Below are positions 48,122 to 60,585 of a stretch of DNA of 64,000 nucleotides, piece by piece; positions within the stretch are counted from its first letter, which is position 1; each line of letters begins with the position of its first letter. Source of the stretch: Numenius arquata (Eukaryota; Chordata; Aves; Charadriiformes; Scolopacidae); assembly GCF_964106895.1 (NCBI RefSeq), contig NC_133579.1:2952501-3016500 (forward strand), written 5' to 3'. The notes under the pieces were generated by a model. The model was not told where the DNA came from and searched no databases. It worked only from the letters and a program-made list of their open reading frames with translations. The position numbers and the translations under genes are program-made.

Positions 48122-48245
48122 ATCAAACATTTCCCTTAGAACTCGAGATCAGAGCATAACTCAATTGCCCAGAGGCAGAAGAAGTCTGATCATGTTACTG
48201 GAGGTTAAAATAACAACTAATTAACAAAAAGTGTTAGAGAAGAAA

Positions 48246-48255
48246 AATAAATAAA
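48246..48255 (+). terminator. Overlapping pair of AATAAA signals
   Basis: Two overlapping copies of AATAAA (48246-48251 and 48250-48255) lie about 310 bases after the STAU2 stop. The pair is a stronger candidate than the isolated signal upstream, but no clear GU-rich element follows closely. Confidence 0.45.
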
Positions 48256-48280
48256 GGGAAACTTTAAAATTGATTAATAT

Positions 48281-49445
48281 GGAGGAAAACAAGTCAGCAT
48301 TGGTTCAGTTATACAATTTTTTCGTAGTGTAGTTTTGAGTTCAGCTTACTGTTTTTTAAATAATGCTTGAATATTTTAAAATTAACCAATGACAGTGCTG
48401 TGAGAATTGTAGTTGTTGTCTTCATATATAGTCATACAGCTTATCTTTTATGCAGACATTATGCATTCTTCATTCTATATGAATATGTATGACTTTAAGA
48501 TGCACTACTCGGGAGTTGTATGCAAACAGAAGTTTAAATCATGACAAGTATTTGCTTAACATGAACAGATGTTAGTTATGATCAGTCTCGATATACTCCA
48601 GGAAAAAAAAAAGCAGATATGGTATTTGATTTTCCTTGCCATAATCAATTAAAGAGGCGTCTTGCCTCCAAGCAACATTTTCCCCTTCGATTCTGCTCTC
48701 TGTTGTGTGAAGCACATCTACACCCCATTCTGTGTGTTGTATCAACCCACCATTTGCATCAACTGAGTGTTTTTAATCTCTGCATTCGGACCAAGAGCAA
48801 AAGGAAGGACTGCAGTGTCACCGAGCCAAGGATGGAAGACTGTTGATGTAAAGACCCTTCTCTTGTGAAAGGAGCGGCAGTGGAGATGAGACCCGTGGCT
48901 GCTCTGTACCAGCATATTTCTTTTACGTGTGTGGCCAAATGCAGTAAAACCACATCAGTTCATGTGTACAATGAGAGTGTCGTCTCTTTCTTCATCCTTC
49001 ACAGGTAGACAGCTGGGAGAATGAAGTGAAAAAACCCCAATTACAAACTAACAAATGATTGGCAAAGCCAGGGTTCAACCTGCCTTTCCCCACGCCACCA
49101 CCTTCTACAAACTTACCGTGTCAGACCAGTCATCCTGGCATTTAAGTCATTTATTTATCCAAAATACAGACATTTTACTAGAGGCAGAACTCAGGCAATA
49201 AACACATAAAGCTTCCACCAACTGCATTAACAGTCACGGCAGCGTTGCACAAGATGTTAGAAGCGTGTAAACCAGGGATCACAACCCCAGTGACTCACGC
49301 AGGAGAGCAGACAAACAGCGGCGTAAGGAAACGGTGCGAGGTAGGGTGGCATTGATTCACCTCCGCGACAGGCTTTAGGGGTGGCCATGCAGGATGCCCT
49401 TACAGAATCAGTGGTCACCAAAACTTTGGAGTCCTTTTTTCTACT
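48281..49445. other. STAU2 downstream sequence or distal 3' UTR
   Basis: The AT-rich sequence to about 48660 resembles continued 3' UTR. Weaker polyadenylation signals are ATTAAA at 48648-48653 and AATAAA at 49197-49202. No reading frame is recognised. Confidence 0.45.
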
Positions 49446-49715
49446 TCACAGAATCACAGAATGGTTTGGGCTGGAAGGGACCTTAAAGACCATCCAGTTC
49501 CAACCCCCTGCCCTGGGCAGGGACACCTCCCACCAGACCAGGTTGCTCCAAGCCCCATCCAGCCTGGCCTTGAACCCCTCCAGGGATGGGGCAGCCACAG
49601 CTTCTCTGGGCAACCTGGGCCAGGGTCTCACCACCCTCACAGCAAAGAATTTCTTCCTGAGATCTCATCTAAATCTTCCCCCTTTCAGTTTAAAACTGTT
49701 CCCCCTCGTCCTGTT
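49446..49715 (-). mobile_element. CR1 LINE 3' fragment, antisense
   Basis: The + strand begins TCACAGAATCACAGAATGG, then GGGCTGGAAGGGACC, and runs through the antisense RT C-terminus to CCCCCTCGTCCTGTTG. It lies downstream of STAU2. Confidence 0.93.
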
Positions 49716-52319
49716 GTTTCTCATGGGTATGAATCACTCTCCCCCCTAGCACATGAGGACCCTTTGTGCTAAAAGTTTGCAGCTTTCTGGGGGTCTGACT
49801 CCATAAAAGAGTCAGGAACGAGCTGAACCCTTCAGTTCCCACAGAAGTGGGAGATTTCCAGAGGCGTTTGGCACCTGGCAGACTCAAGCGATTCAGGCAA
49901 CAGCATACAAAAATAATTAGCTCTTGCACATCAACTTTCTCAGCGATATGTCACCTGCCTAATTGGCAACCGGGGCAGAAATTCTACTGCTCCTTCACCT
50001 CGGCAGCCAGCTCGGAGAGCTCAGGAACAGGCTCCGTCTGTGCTTTAGCAGCACCGGCCGGTACACAGAGTCCAAATGGCATTACTGCCCCCCTCCCACG
50101 GAGAACAGGAACAAAAGGAAGAGGTAAACCCATTCCTTGACAACTCCATCCTAAGGGCGGGAGGCCGAGCGTGCTGGGGAGGATGTGACAAGGAGCCTGG
50201 CAGCGTGGTCGCCCTGGCACTAACAGAACCTCCGTGGCGTGTTCCCTGTCCCGTCACTACAGAGAAACCCTCTGTACTGGTTTGCTTAGAAGCTCAAGGC
50301 ACAGTTTGATGCTTGGTGCCATTCCCTGGGCACAGCCACAAAAACGTTCCCCTGGAAACTTCAGATTAAGGTGCTTTGCTGCACGTGGCTTCTGCACTGA
50401 GCACCAGCTTTCCCCAGTGCAGGAGGAGAACAGCGAAGTGATAAGATGCTGGGGAGGGCTTAAGTCCAACGATCTAAAACTCACTTTATTTTCCTTGAGT
50501 GACCTGATTTTTTTTCTGATTTTGCTTGCCAAAATTAGGCAAGCGTTTGTAAATAGGGGCACGTGGAACAGAGCAAACTCTACATTTAGTTGTGTAATAA
50601 TTAGCTAATGATGACACTGGAAGTGTTTCAATAGGTTTAAATGTTATTGTTAGTTCTAAAAGGGTTGAGTTTACTTTCCTGACAGCAATTAATGTGGGGC
50701 TTTTAATTTTATTTTTATTTTTCACATTATACCTATTTTGAGGTAGAGACTTTGTCAAACTTCTTAGTCCCCTGTTTAGCACACAAATCACACCTCTCAT
50801 CCTGGATCTCAGAGCTCTTTCAAAGACGAGCCAATGCCATATTTTACAGATGTGGATCAGAGGAGCAAACTGGTGCTTAGGAATAAGGCAGGAATAAGGA
50901 ACAAGGCCTAGTACAGGCAGTTTGCCTATTTAGCAGACTGCTCAGGGCACTGGGGTCAACACTGTGTTCACCTCTTTCAGGACTCAGAACCCAAATTGTC
51001 ATCAATTCTGGACCTGTAACTCACTAATTGGGAGGAATCATGCTAAAGAGAAAATAAGACACTCGGGTATCCTTTCAGAAAATCTTAAAACCTTCTGGGG
51101 GTCAGTGAACTGAGAACTTGCACAGGAACAGGTTCATCACTGAGCGAATGGGGGTATCCGATGTGACTCAAGGGATGAGAATCTTATATCTGAGTTATCA
51201 TCTCCAGTTGCACACTGGCCTGTCAACAGCTCAGCGCTGGAGGTTTCTGCTCTCGCATTGGCTCGTGTAGCACTGATTTCCAAAAGGACAGATGTGCTGC
51301 TTCCAACGAATGCAAAAGGCAGCAGCGTTGGGGCCAGAGAGCTGGAGAAGAGGGTGCAGGTTTCTGCCCCCAACCATCCCAGCGTTCACCTTCCGTTCAC
51401 AGTGGAGCTGAATTTAGTCCTCAGCTAGAATCCCCACTGAATTCAGGAGAGAATTATGCCAGTATGTAATTTCCCCTGATCGAAGCCATAGTCTTTTGAA
51501 GACTTAGTACTATTTTAAAAGATTTAGTGCTCATCAGCAACATTTTTAAAGGGCAGTTGGACAACGAGTAGAGAGGAACCCCAGGAGCTCTGGTTCCTCC
51601 TGCCATCTCCCCCCTCTGACGCCTGAGGAAAGGGCTGAGCCACAACAGATTTTCAAAATCAGTAGGGGAGTAGCTGGGATGAACGACTGCAGGAATATGG
51701 AATCTCCTCCTCCTTGGCCTGAACTAACAGTGAAATCGAATCCTTCCTAAAGCATCCGCAAAGCCCTTGATCTCTCTGACAGTACTTCACTACATGCATT
51801 TTATTGGTGGGTGACTCCCTGTTGTTGTTCCCTGTCTCTCTGGCCTGCTCCAATTCCCCACGAAACAGCAGAAAGTTTCCCATCTCCTGCAGCGAAAAGC
51901 TGAGCAAAAGTTTTAAGCTGTATTTGTTTGCCAGTTAGTAGGCAGAGGGTTGGTCTTTTGTGTGTTTGTTTCAAAACACTATGACAACAAAAAAAATACG
52001 CTTGGTAAAAATGTCTTTATCCTCTCCCGGAAACATCCAGCATTTCCCCACTCTCAGTAGCACCTCATAAGCAGGTAAGGTTTCCTTAGCTCAAATAAGA
52101 TTGGTCTTTCCAACCCCTGAGAAAAATCCGCAGAGGGTGGAAGGTTATTTTTAACGACGGTGAAGACAAGGACTGCGTCAGAGCCCTGAATACAATATTA
52201 CTTGGTGATTTTTTGTGTGCTTTTGGGGGGGGACGTTGTGCTGGGACCAGTGGGAATGGAGAGTGACCATCCTCCATCAGCCTTCCAGCTCAAACAGGGC
52301 AAGTTTGAGCCAAACACGT
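49716..52319. other. Intergenic sequence, nothing recognised
   Basis: Unique sequence, moderately GC-rich at 49970-50320, with overlapping short frames on both strands. No frame resembles a known protein. Confidence 0.5.
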
Positions 52320-53093
52320 CTCAAACACAAGGGCAAATGTAGGGTCCTGCACCTGGGGAGGAAGAACCCCAGGCACCAATATAGGTTAGGGATGGATCTT
52401 CTGGAAAGCACTACTGAGGAGAAGGATCTGGGAGTCCTGGTGGATAGCAAACTTTCCATGAGCCAGCAATGTGCCCTTGTTGCCAAGAGGGCCAATGGGA
52501 TCCTGGGCTGCATAGGGAAGAATGTGGCCAGTAGGTCGAGGGAGGTCATTCTCCCCCTCTACTCTGCCCTGGTGAGGCCACAACTGGAATACTGTGTCCA
52601 GTTCTGGGCTTCCCAGTTCAAGAGAGACAGGAAACTGCTGGAGAGAGTCCAGCGTAGGGCAACTAAGATGATTAAGGGATTGGAGCATCTCCCTTATGAG
52701 GAAAGGCTCAAAGAGCTTGGGCTCTTCAGCCTGGAGAAGAGAAGGCTGAGGGGAGACCTTATCTATGTTTACAAGTACCTAAAGGGCGGGTTGAAGGAGG
52801 ATGGAGCTGGGCTCTTTTCAGTGGTTCCCAGCGATAGGACGAGGGGTAATGGGCACAAGTTGGAACACAGGAAATTCCATTTAAATATGAGGTGAAACTT
52901 TCCTGTGAGGGTGCCAGAGCCCTGGAACAGGCTGCCCAGGGAGGTCATGGAGTCCCCTTCTCTGGAGATCTTCAAGACCCGCCTGGATGCAGTCCTGAGT
53001 GATGTGCTCTGGGCAATCCTGCTTTAGCAGGGGAGTTGGACTAGATGATCTCTGGAGGTCCCTTCCAACTCTGACAATTCCATGATTCTGTGA
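52320..53093 (+). mobile_element. CR1 LINE 3' region with readable ORF2 C-terminus, sense
   Basis: This is the longest CR1 in the window. From about 52324 to 52891 one frame stays open and reads the reverse-transcriptase C-terminus: EKDLGVLVDSKL, QQCALVAKRANGILG, SREVILPLYSALVRPQLEYC, LERVQRRATKMIKGLEHL and FSLEKRRLRGDLIYVYKYLK. A TGA then follows NMR where other copies continue with a lysine codon, so it is a decayed copy rather than an active one. The catalytic RT core and the endonuclease lie upstream in a full element and are absent. It ends GACAATTCCATGATTCTGTG. Confidence 0.95.
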
Positions 53094-56000
53094 AGTTTAG
53101 CTGCACCGAGCGACAGTTTTGGGTGCATATATCTGGTGTAGCTCCCCAAGGAGCTCTCCAAAAGAGCTGGAAGGAGAGAAGCACATCCCGAGGGATAGCT
53201 TGCTCTGCCTTTTTCCCTCCCCACAGCCGGTGAACCTCAAGCTGAAGAGGTAAGGTCCCATCAAGGATGAGGCACAGGGAAATGTGGCGTCCCCACAGGT
53301 ACCCCTGTGGGTATTTATCTCTCGTGCTGGTCCCTTTCTGTTTGTACCTGCATTCCTGAGGCATGATATGAGCTGAGCGAGCATGTACGCCAGTAGAGGA
53401 GACGTGTGTGAAGTGTTTTGGTGGTATGATTTCTATTATTCCACATGAATGGCTCTGGCTTTCATTTTTGATCATACGGCTTGTTATTTGCTTTACGCAG
53501 TTAGTCATGGTTGGCTGTGCGCTTTTCTGCTTTGGTGTCCTAGCTCCGCAGCACTTCAGTACAAAGGAAATCTGAAAAACAACAATGAAAATGTTTCTAA
53601 TCTGTTCTTAGTTAAATAGACCTCAATAATTGATCTATGAGAAGAGGGAAAGCAAAACAGAGTGCTTGCTAACCTGAAAATAGAAATTGTTTAAGGATCA
53701 AACTTTCTTTTATTTGTGATAACCAGGATCTAGGGGAGCCTGAAGACCTGTGAAGTTTTATCCAACAGCACACAATATATGAGAGGAAAATTAACCTGGA
53801 TAACACAGTTGATGCCTCTCACTCTCACATATTAAAAATATCTTTGTGCATTAAAACAGATCACCTATGCCTGCTTATTTATTTTCGATTATGATTAGAT
53901 GTGCAGCATAGCACGTATATGCATTTTCTTTTTTATAAGCCACTGGTACCTGTTAAAAATGTTCAAGGGCAATAATCATGAAGGCAATCTAGTCTAATTC
54001 TCTGTTTTAAAATGGCCTGTTTCCACCCCCCTGCCCCACCCCTAATTCACTGTAGTTGAACTGGGCTGACGATAGATTTGGGAGTTTTTTAACTTATATA
54101 GGTTTAAAGGTAGGAGGTCTTCACACATAGTTCTAAGCAAAGAAGACATATTTAAATATGGTAGGGAAAAAGAAATCAAACTGTGACATCCGTCTGCAGT
54201 TCAAAAATTGAATTACTTATTGCCTAAAATATACCTCATGTTTTTGAAACTGAAAGACTGAGCTCTGTACACTCTGCTGAATACAGTAGATGTTTGGCCA
54301 TTGCCTTCAATAGTACCTGAATTTAATCCAATATTGTACCTCCAAGCCATGTGGCTAGCTAGATCAAGTATAACTGTGATAACCCAACTACTTAAACTGG
54401 AATTTCTTGCCTTGTATTATCATAAAATGACAATTTATTGAAAACCAAACTTGACTTCCTCCTGTATGGAAGCAAAATATAATGTAAAAGAGGTGCAGAA
54501 TTATTTTTGTTGTCAAGGAAGACGTACCAGTCCAGAGTGCAGCACACTAATTGTGCTCCAACCAGGTTTTATACACAGCCTTATTAACCTGGTCTTCAGT
54601 TGTCGTATCACTGGGGTTATTGACGACTGAAAGTTCAACCCCAATGATAACTCATAAAGCTGGGAATTGTTGAAATAGTGAAATAGGGCTGGAATAGTGA
54701 AACAGTGTAGGTAGGTATCTGGTAGTCAGAGACTACAGTTCCCATGTACAATCCGTGGTAGGAGAAAACAATTAAATGAGCACAGAAAAGAAATAGTTCC
54801 TTGCAAAAGAAAAGTCACCAGGCCTAGGGCTGGTTTATGCTGCTCACTTCAATAAAGCTACTCTTATCATTGTGAAATATTTGTTGCATGTGATCAACAC
54901 AGCCCAGAGAAAGATGTTGCTACTATTTCAGTGTTTCTCCTAACTCTTAGACAAAATAACCCAGGGCCAGAATGTTAATAACACTGGCCTAGCTAAAATA
55001 TACCAGAAAGGATGAGATTTTCTGACGTCTTCTGAAAATCTCATCCCAACTGGGCACAATTATCTTGAATATCACCTTTGGAGTCATTTTTGAAACTGCT
55101 TTCGAAATACCAGCAGATCTATCGGCCTATTGTGAAGACCTACAAAATTAAGTGGCTTGTTGAGGGGGAGGAACGCTGTCAAGGCCTTGGCACCCTTATA
55201 TACAAAATTTGGTGGCAGATTTTGCAGGCGTCTGAAGGTGAGTGCAGGAGACTTCTGTCCCTTCCCTCTGCATCAGTTGTACTCCTAACTCTTGCATTCG
55301 CACAAAAGCTGAGGCAAAAGTTTCCACACAGATTTCAAAAAGATTGCGAAAACATTTTCATGAAGGAAAACTTTGCAAGAAATCAGAGACTTAATAATTT
55401 CCATGGGGTTTTTGTTTTGTTTTTTTTTTTTTGCTATTTTCTTTTAAATTTTCGTTTACCAAAAAACCCTAACAAACCCTTCCCAAATAAATCACAGCTT
55501 GCTCTCTTTCTAAAATGGAAGTCCTTCACATTTTGTTTCAGTTGAAGGATAAACACAAAATAGCAGTTTTGCAAAATCTGGAAAAAGGGACAGTACTAGA
55601 TGTTTTGAATGGAGTTAAGCATTTTTTATATATAGTATATTTGATATATTATCTTATTATAAATGCATACTATGCTTGAATATTACGTAGACTTCTGTGT
55701 TTCTGTGTGTGTGTATGGATTCAAACTACGTATATTTGTGTGTTTGTGTCTGTGCGAATTTAAATGTATGTATCCAAACGATCTGTCTGACAATTAGAAA
55801 ACAGAATGCTAGTTTAAGGAGCACCCATATTCTAGATACACAAATGTTTTAAGTGCCTTACTTGGGGGCAAAGTCGGTATGGAGAAAAATCTCTGTGCAC
55901 CCCAGATCTAACACAAAACGTCTTAAAGTCTGCAGACAGCCAACTTCTCAAAGCAGAAGATCACTCATGTAAATCTCCATTTCTGGGCATGTTCAGAAGC

Positions 56001-56280
56001 TCTTTGATCTCAGCCACGTGAACTATTTCCTGCTCCAGACACTGAAGCTGGATGCTCCCTCTCTGCCAAGGAGAGGATACCCTGTCCTGTAGGCGTTCAG
56101 GGATTCTTACCAGCTTGGGCAAGATATAAAGTACTGGTAAAGGAGGAACTCCTCCCTACAAAAATCTGCTTTTTGCTCACTGCTAAGACTGGAGTTTAAC
56201 TTCTTCCTCTGCACCTTGCTTCAGAGAGTGCCCTGAGCCACCAGGCTGTAGTCTCTGTTGAAGCAGTGTCATCCGTCCAC

Positions 56281-56311
56281 TTCAACCCCCTACAATTCTA
56301 TGACTCTATGA
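56281..56311 (+). repeat. Possible CR1 3'-end remnant
   Basis: TTCAACCCCCTACAATTCTA followed by TGACTCTATGA matches the terminal CR1 layout but has no recognisable body upstream. Confidence 0.4.
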
Positions 56312-57038
56312 TCTCTCCAGCTGGTCCTCTTCGCTTTGGACAGACTTATTCAGCATTTACCAAATCAGTGAGAAAGGAAAAGTATTCCTATTACCTGGTG
56401 CTTAGGGTAAATGTTGAGTAAGATAGAAGGAGCCCGGTGTTCCAAGTGTTTTCCTTAAAATAGTGAAATATCACTATCAGCTAATCAAGAGGCAGTTCTT
56501 CATGTTCACTTTTATACTCTCTGAACCACTGAAAATTAAATCATTCTGTACAAAATGGAATGGTTTCCATGGAGAGGGAAAGCAGCCCAGTGACTTCCAT
56601 GTTTTGGTGGCTAAAGCATTCCTTGAAGGTGGAAAAGTGTATTCTACCTGCTAAGCAAAGCCACCGTCAGCGCAACAAAAATTCGTAGTAATCTCAACCT
56701 GTACATCTTACAATGCAGTCTGGTCTGCAAAAGCACCTGGAAAGCACAGCAGTTGAATACAATGTACGTATGTCACCCTCCCCTTAAGAAAACAGAAGTC
56801 TTCTTGCTGAGAAGGAAACCACCTTCCTCCATGACTACTGCACTCGAGCCATGAACTTCCCTCTGAGCAGCAGGTGATGTAAGCCCCAGGAACGTGTGAC
56901 CATGACATAGCCAGTATCTTGACAGAAAGACTCATTCTTATGGATTCTTGGAATCACAAACCGTCCATTGTGTCTGAAGTCAAGAGGGAACTATGTTCCA
57001 ACAGGTACCTTGGGTTTATTTTCCTTCTTAATCATATT

Positions 57039-57061
57039 AAAAAAAAAAAAAAAAGAAAAAA
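57039..57061 (+). repeat. Poly-A tract
   Basis: This is an A run interrupted by one G. Confidence 0.8.
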
Positions 57062-60000
57062 AGGGGAGTCTTCTGCTTTTCTTTTTAATCCAGAAGTTGT
57101 ATTATAGCATCACATAGAGCTCCAAGCTTCTGTGGCCTCTCAGCTCTGTCTTTGCTTCCATATTTGCTTACCTTGGTTTAAATATTTTATTTTTGTTTGA
57201 TAACTTGGATCCATTCAGATTCATTCTGTCATATTTTGGAGAGAAAAGAGTATAGCAAAAGTTGAGAAGAAAAAGTGTGAGTGCATTGGAAATAAAATTA
57301 GCAGTTTAATTTTATTGCTTAAGGCCTTCACCAAGGAACAATTTGTGCAATATTGCTGAAAGCCAAAGAAATCTTAACACAAAAAGAGTCAATAGTTTGA
57401 TAAAACCCAGACCTCCTGTGTTATGCAATTAAAGGTTAGACAGGGTGATAAGAGCTTTAATTTACCTTTGGGAGATATTCATCAGATTTTGGATTAACTT
57501 AAAATATGTTTCCTGTGCGTTTCTTGCCAGGTGAAGGTCCGTCAGTGTTTCCTCTGGTGCAGAGGAAGAAAAAACACTTTCCCAAAGTGAGGTGAACTCT
57601 ACAAACCCAGATATGCTATCAGGAGGCTTTCTCCAAACTCCGAAATTCTGTGATTTTTCTTCTAGCGGCCAGGAAAGCCAGAGGTACCAATTCCCTTATG
57701 TGCTAGTTTGATGTGAGTTCTGTTATTATTAATTATTTATACAGCACCACGCGTGTGCAGGATTCTTTATAAACAAAAGATGATATCCCCCAAGAGCTTG
57801 CAAACCAAATGGCCCAGTGGTACAAACACTTCTTCAGCTTTCCTAGGACGTACTACCTGGAATAATCCACCCATGTCAGCGGGCTACTTAGGCTCTGGTA
57901 AGTGCTCTGCTGGGTAGGAAGTGTTTGCAGGATTAGGCTCTCATTAAACCATGACGTGATCACGGGTGATGAGGGAAGGGAGGGCAAGCGTTCCAGCAAT
58001 AAGATCATGCCGTTGCTTCGGTTATAACGAAGGTGTCAAGGGGTTAGGGCATTTTTAATGTTTTACGCTATTTGTGATCCTGTTGCCGAGAAGGAAAAGC
58101 TCAGCTTTCTGGGCCACACGGAAGAAGTGAGCTGCTGGAGAGGGAAGACTCGCTGCGGGTGGGGGGAGAGGCAGAGCCCGGTATGTGAGGAAGAGGACTC
58201 CAGAGGTAATGAGGAATGTGCAGGAAGAGGCGCTGGCCATATGCTCAGAGAGTCTCCATCCTCTGCTGCAGCCAGCACGTGTCCACTACATCCTTGAGAG
58301 CTGTTGGTTGTTTTTTTTCTTTTTTAATTGAGGGCATTTTCAGAAGTTTCCCAGTACATTTCCAGCTCTTGGCAAGACCCAGACACATCTGTGACATTTA
58401 GCTGATAGCCTCCTTAGTGAAGGGAAGGTTGCCAATGAACCCTTGTGCAACTGTTTATGCTACAAACCAAAGCGCACACAACTGCCAGTTTCACTCTTAC
58501 AACACAGAGAGCATTTTTCCTCCTTAATTGAAAGTGTGGAACACAACAAAGCCTTTAAATACCGAGAAAACAACCAGCTGAAACAAGTAGTAAGAGAGAC
58601 ATCAAGGATGACAGGCAGTAGGCCCTCTGCCCAGCGAGACACACAGCCAGGGCATGCTCTATTTTTAAAAGCAACCTCCAGACGTTAGGAAGAATATAGG
58701 ATCTGGGGGGCAGGGGAAGGGTTGTTCCAGGATTGCACGGCACTTGAGAGAAATACATCCATGGGAAGGGGATGCTGCCTTTGGAGCAATGACACAGACG
58801 AGCTGTGGGGTTGGGATGAGGCAGCAGAGAAAGCCAGTGGGAGCAGAGAGGGGCCGAGTTGCTGCCCTGGTCTCCATGCAGATCTTTTCTGGGTGGCTTT
58901 TTGGGGTTAAGACTTTTGCACAGCAGTGTGAGACCATCACTCTGCGGGCACAAGCCCACAGAAGAAACAGAGCAAGCCATAGACCGGAGCATCAGTACCT
59001 CCACCCCACCAAGGGCTGTACGAATGGACCAAGTGCCTGGACAAAAACCTCTGCCTTTTTGAGGGATAGTGTAGAAGTCCATAAACTCACTGCAGTTTTG
59101 CTTTTCTGACAGCTCCACTTGTTAAAATCCAGGATAAAATAAGTTTAATTACGAAAGTAACAAAATGATGGAAACTAGGAGGAGAACTCAAACAGGAGAT
59201 TAGCTTGCAGCCCCTTTTTGCAGCATGAATATTTTGAGTTTTCAACATTCCGTGGGAAGCAAATGGGTGTCTCAATGGTTAAATGAACTGAGAGACACCT
59301 CGCCCCTACACTTGGAGGGTGAGGATGGCACTTGCACAGAAACAGGCATCACCAACCGTCACTTTTCTGAATCCCTGCCCCAACTTAATCCCTCTCTGAT
59401 TTGTGAGACTCTTCTTTTTCCTGAGCTGGTCTGGGATACGTGACTAAATTCGTTTCCATACATTTTTCAAAGTTTTTAAATAATTCTGACAGATCACAAG
59501 GAGGACTTGAAGCAAACAGATACGTGTTGGGAGATCCGTAGATTATAGAACTCGGATACTCTACATTTTCTCTGCCCTTTTTGGCATTTAACCTGTTCCA
59601 GACAGTATTGCTGTTTTCTCTTAGAAGTTTCACATTTTTTAACCTGAATTTTTATACTTTATTAGTAATATGCTTTGAATTCCACATAAAAAGAACTGGT
59701 GATGTAAACAGCCAGATCTTCCTGACTGACAAATCTTTTACATATGACAAATATAAAACTAACCAAGAGATGGTCTGGTTCGGAGCTTGTTTTCCTTACC
59801 CTACAGACAGCTTTTGATGTAAGAACCCCGAACTCGGTGCATCCGACACTTGAGATCAGGCTTTTATTGGTACAAGGTACTCCAGACTGTCAGTCACAGA
59901 GAAATGAGCCATTGTCCTCGCAGATAATTAGCAAGCCTCTCCCCTCATTGAGGCATGTTTTCAAAGTTGCTTCTGACCTCCAGCGTGGATGGCGTCACAC

Positions 60001-60249
60001 ATACTTTAGCTGTAACACATGCAAAATAACATTAGATGCACCACCGAGAAGCACTCACGCCTTCTCCTACATACAAAGACAGGGCTGATGCTTCTCGGGT
60101 CTAAGTGGTGGCTTGTAGTCCTTGCTGACCTTCAACAGGCAGATCTCAGTAGTATACAGGTGCTGGACATGCTTGAATCAATGCTGACTTGGTCTAGTAT
60201 TTCAGCAATTGTGACCAGGACCCCTGGAGTGTAGTGGAGTGTCCAGAAA

Positions 60250-60585
60250 GAACCAGAGAACCAGAGAATCCCAGGTTGGAAGGGACCTCAAGGATCATCT
60301 GGTCCAATCCCTCTTGGCAACAGCCCGATCTAGACAAGATGGCCCAGCACCCTGTCCAGCTGAATCTTGAAGAGTGTCCAATGTTTGGGAACCCACCACT
60401 TCCCTGGGGAGATTATTCCAACGGCTGACTGTTCTTATTGGGAAAAATTTTCCTCTTGTGTCCAATTGGAATCGCCCCAGGAGTAACTTGTATCCATTAT
60501 CCCTCATCTTTTCCATGTGACTCCTTGTAAAAAGGGAGTCTCCTTCTTCTTTGTAGCCATCCTTTAAACACTGGAACATGGTGAT
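60250..60585 (-). mobile_element. CR1 LINE 3' region, older subfamily, antisense
   Basis: The + strand begins AACCAGAGAACCAGAGAATC, then CCAGGTTGGAAGGGACCTCAAGGATCATC. A minus-strand frame (60295-60579) reads RT-tail words (MFQCLKDGYKEEGDSLF, FFPIRTVSRWNNLPREVVGS). It differs clearly from the other copies in the window and probably represents a different or older CR1 subfamily. Confidence 0.88.

Larger units (their letters stand above)
47938..48280 (+). other. STAU2: STAU2 3' UTR, proximal part
   Basis: This is non-coding sequence directly after the STAU2 stop, running to just past the first cluster of polyadenylation signals (48116, 48246, 48250). The AT-rich sequence up to about 48660 looks similar and could be a longer 3' UTR with further signals at 48648 and 49197. 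The true cleavage site cannot be fixed from sequence alone. Confidence 0.6.
53094..60249. other. Intergenic sequence, 7 kb without a recognised gene
   Basis: This is AT-rich unique sequence. It contains a possible CR1 tail at 56281-56311, an A run at 57039-57054 and two longer frames that I do not recognise (+ strand 55078-55545, 155 residues; - strand 58555-59118, 187 residues). I see no splice-consistent exon of a known gene. Confidence 0.45.

Noticed and set aside
49381..49749. 122-residue + strand frame with near copies at 12608, 44223, 46228 and (minus strand) 15906
   Set aside because: All are the antisense translation of CR1 3' regions; the repetition comes from the transposon, not from a gene family.
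55078..55545. 155-residue frame downstream of STAU2
   Set aside because: It resembles no family, runs through a T-rich low-complexity stretch (Phe run), and has no promoter or splice context.
57630..57660. CAAACTCCGAAATTCTGTGATT as a CR1 3' end
   Set aside because: Only the last dozen bases fit, and the CR1 body upstream is absent; likely chance.
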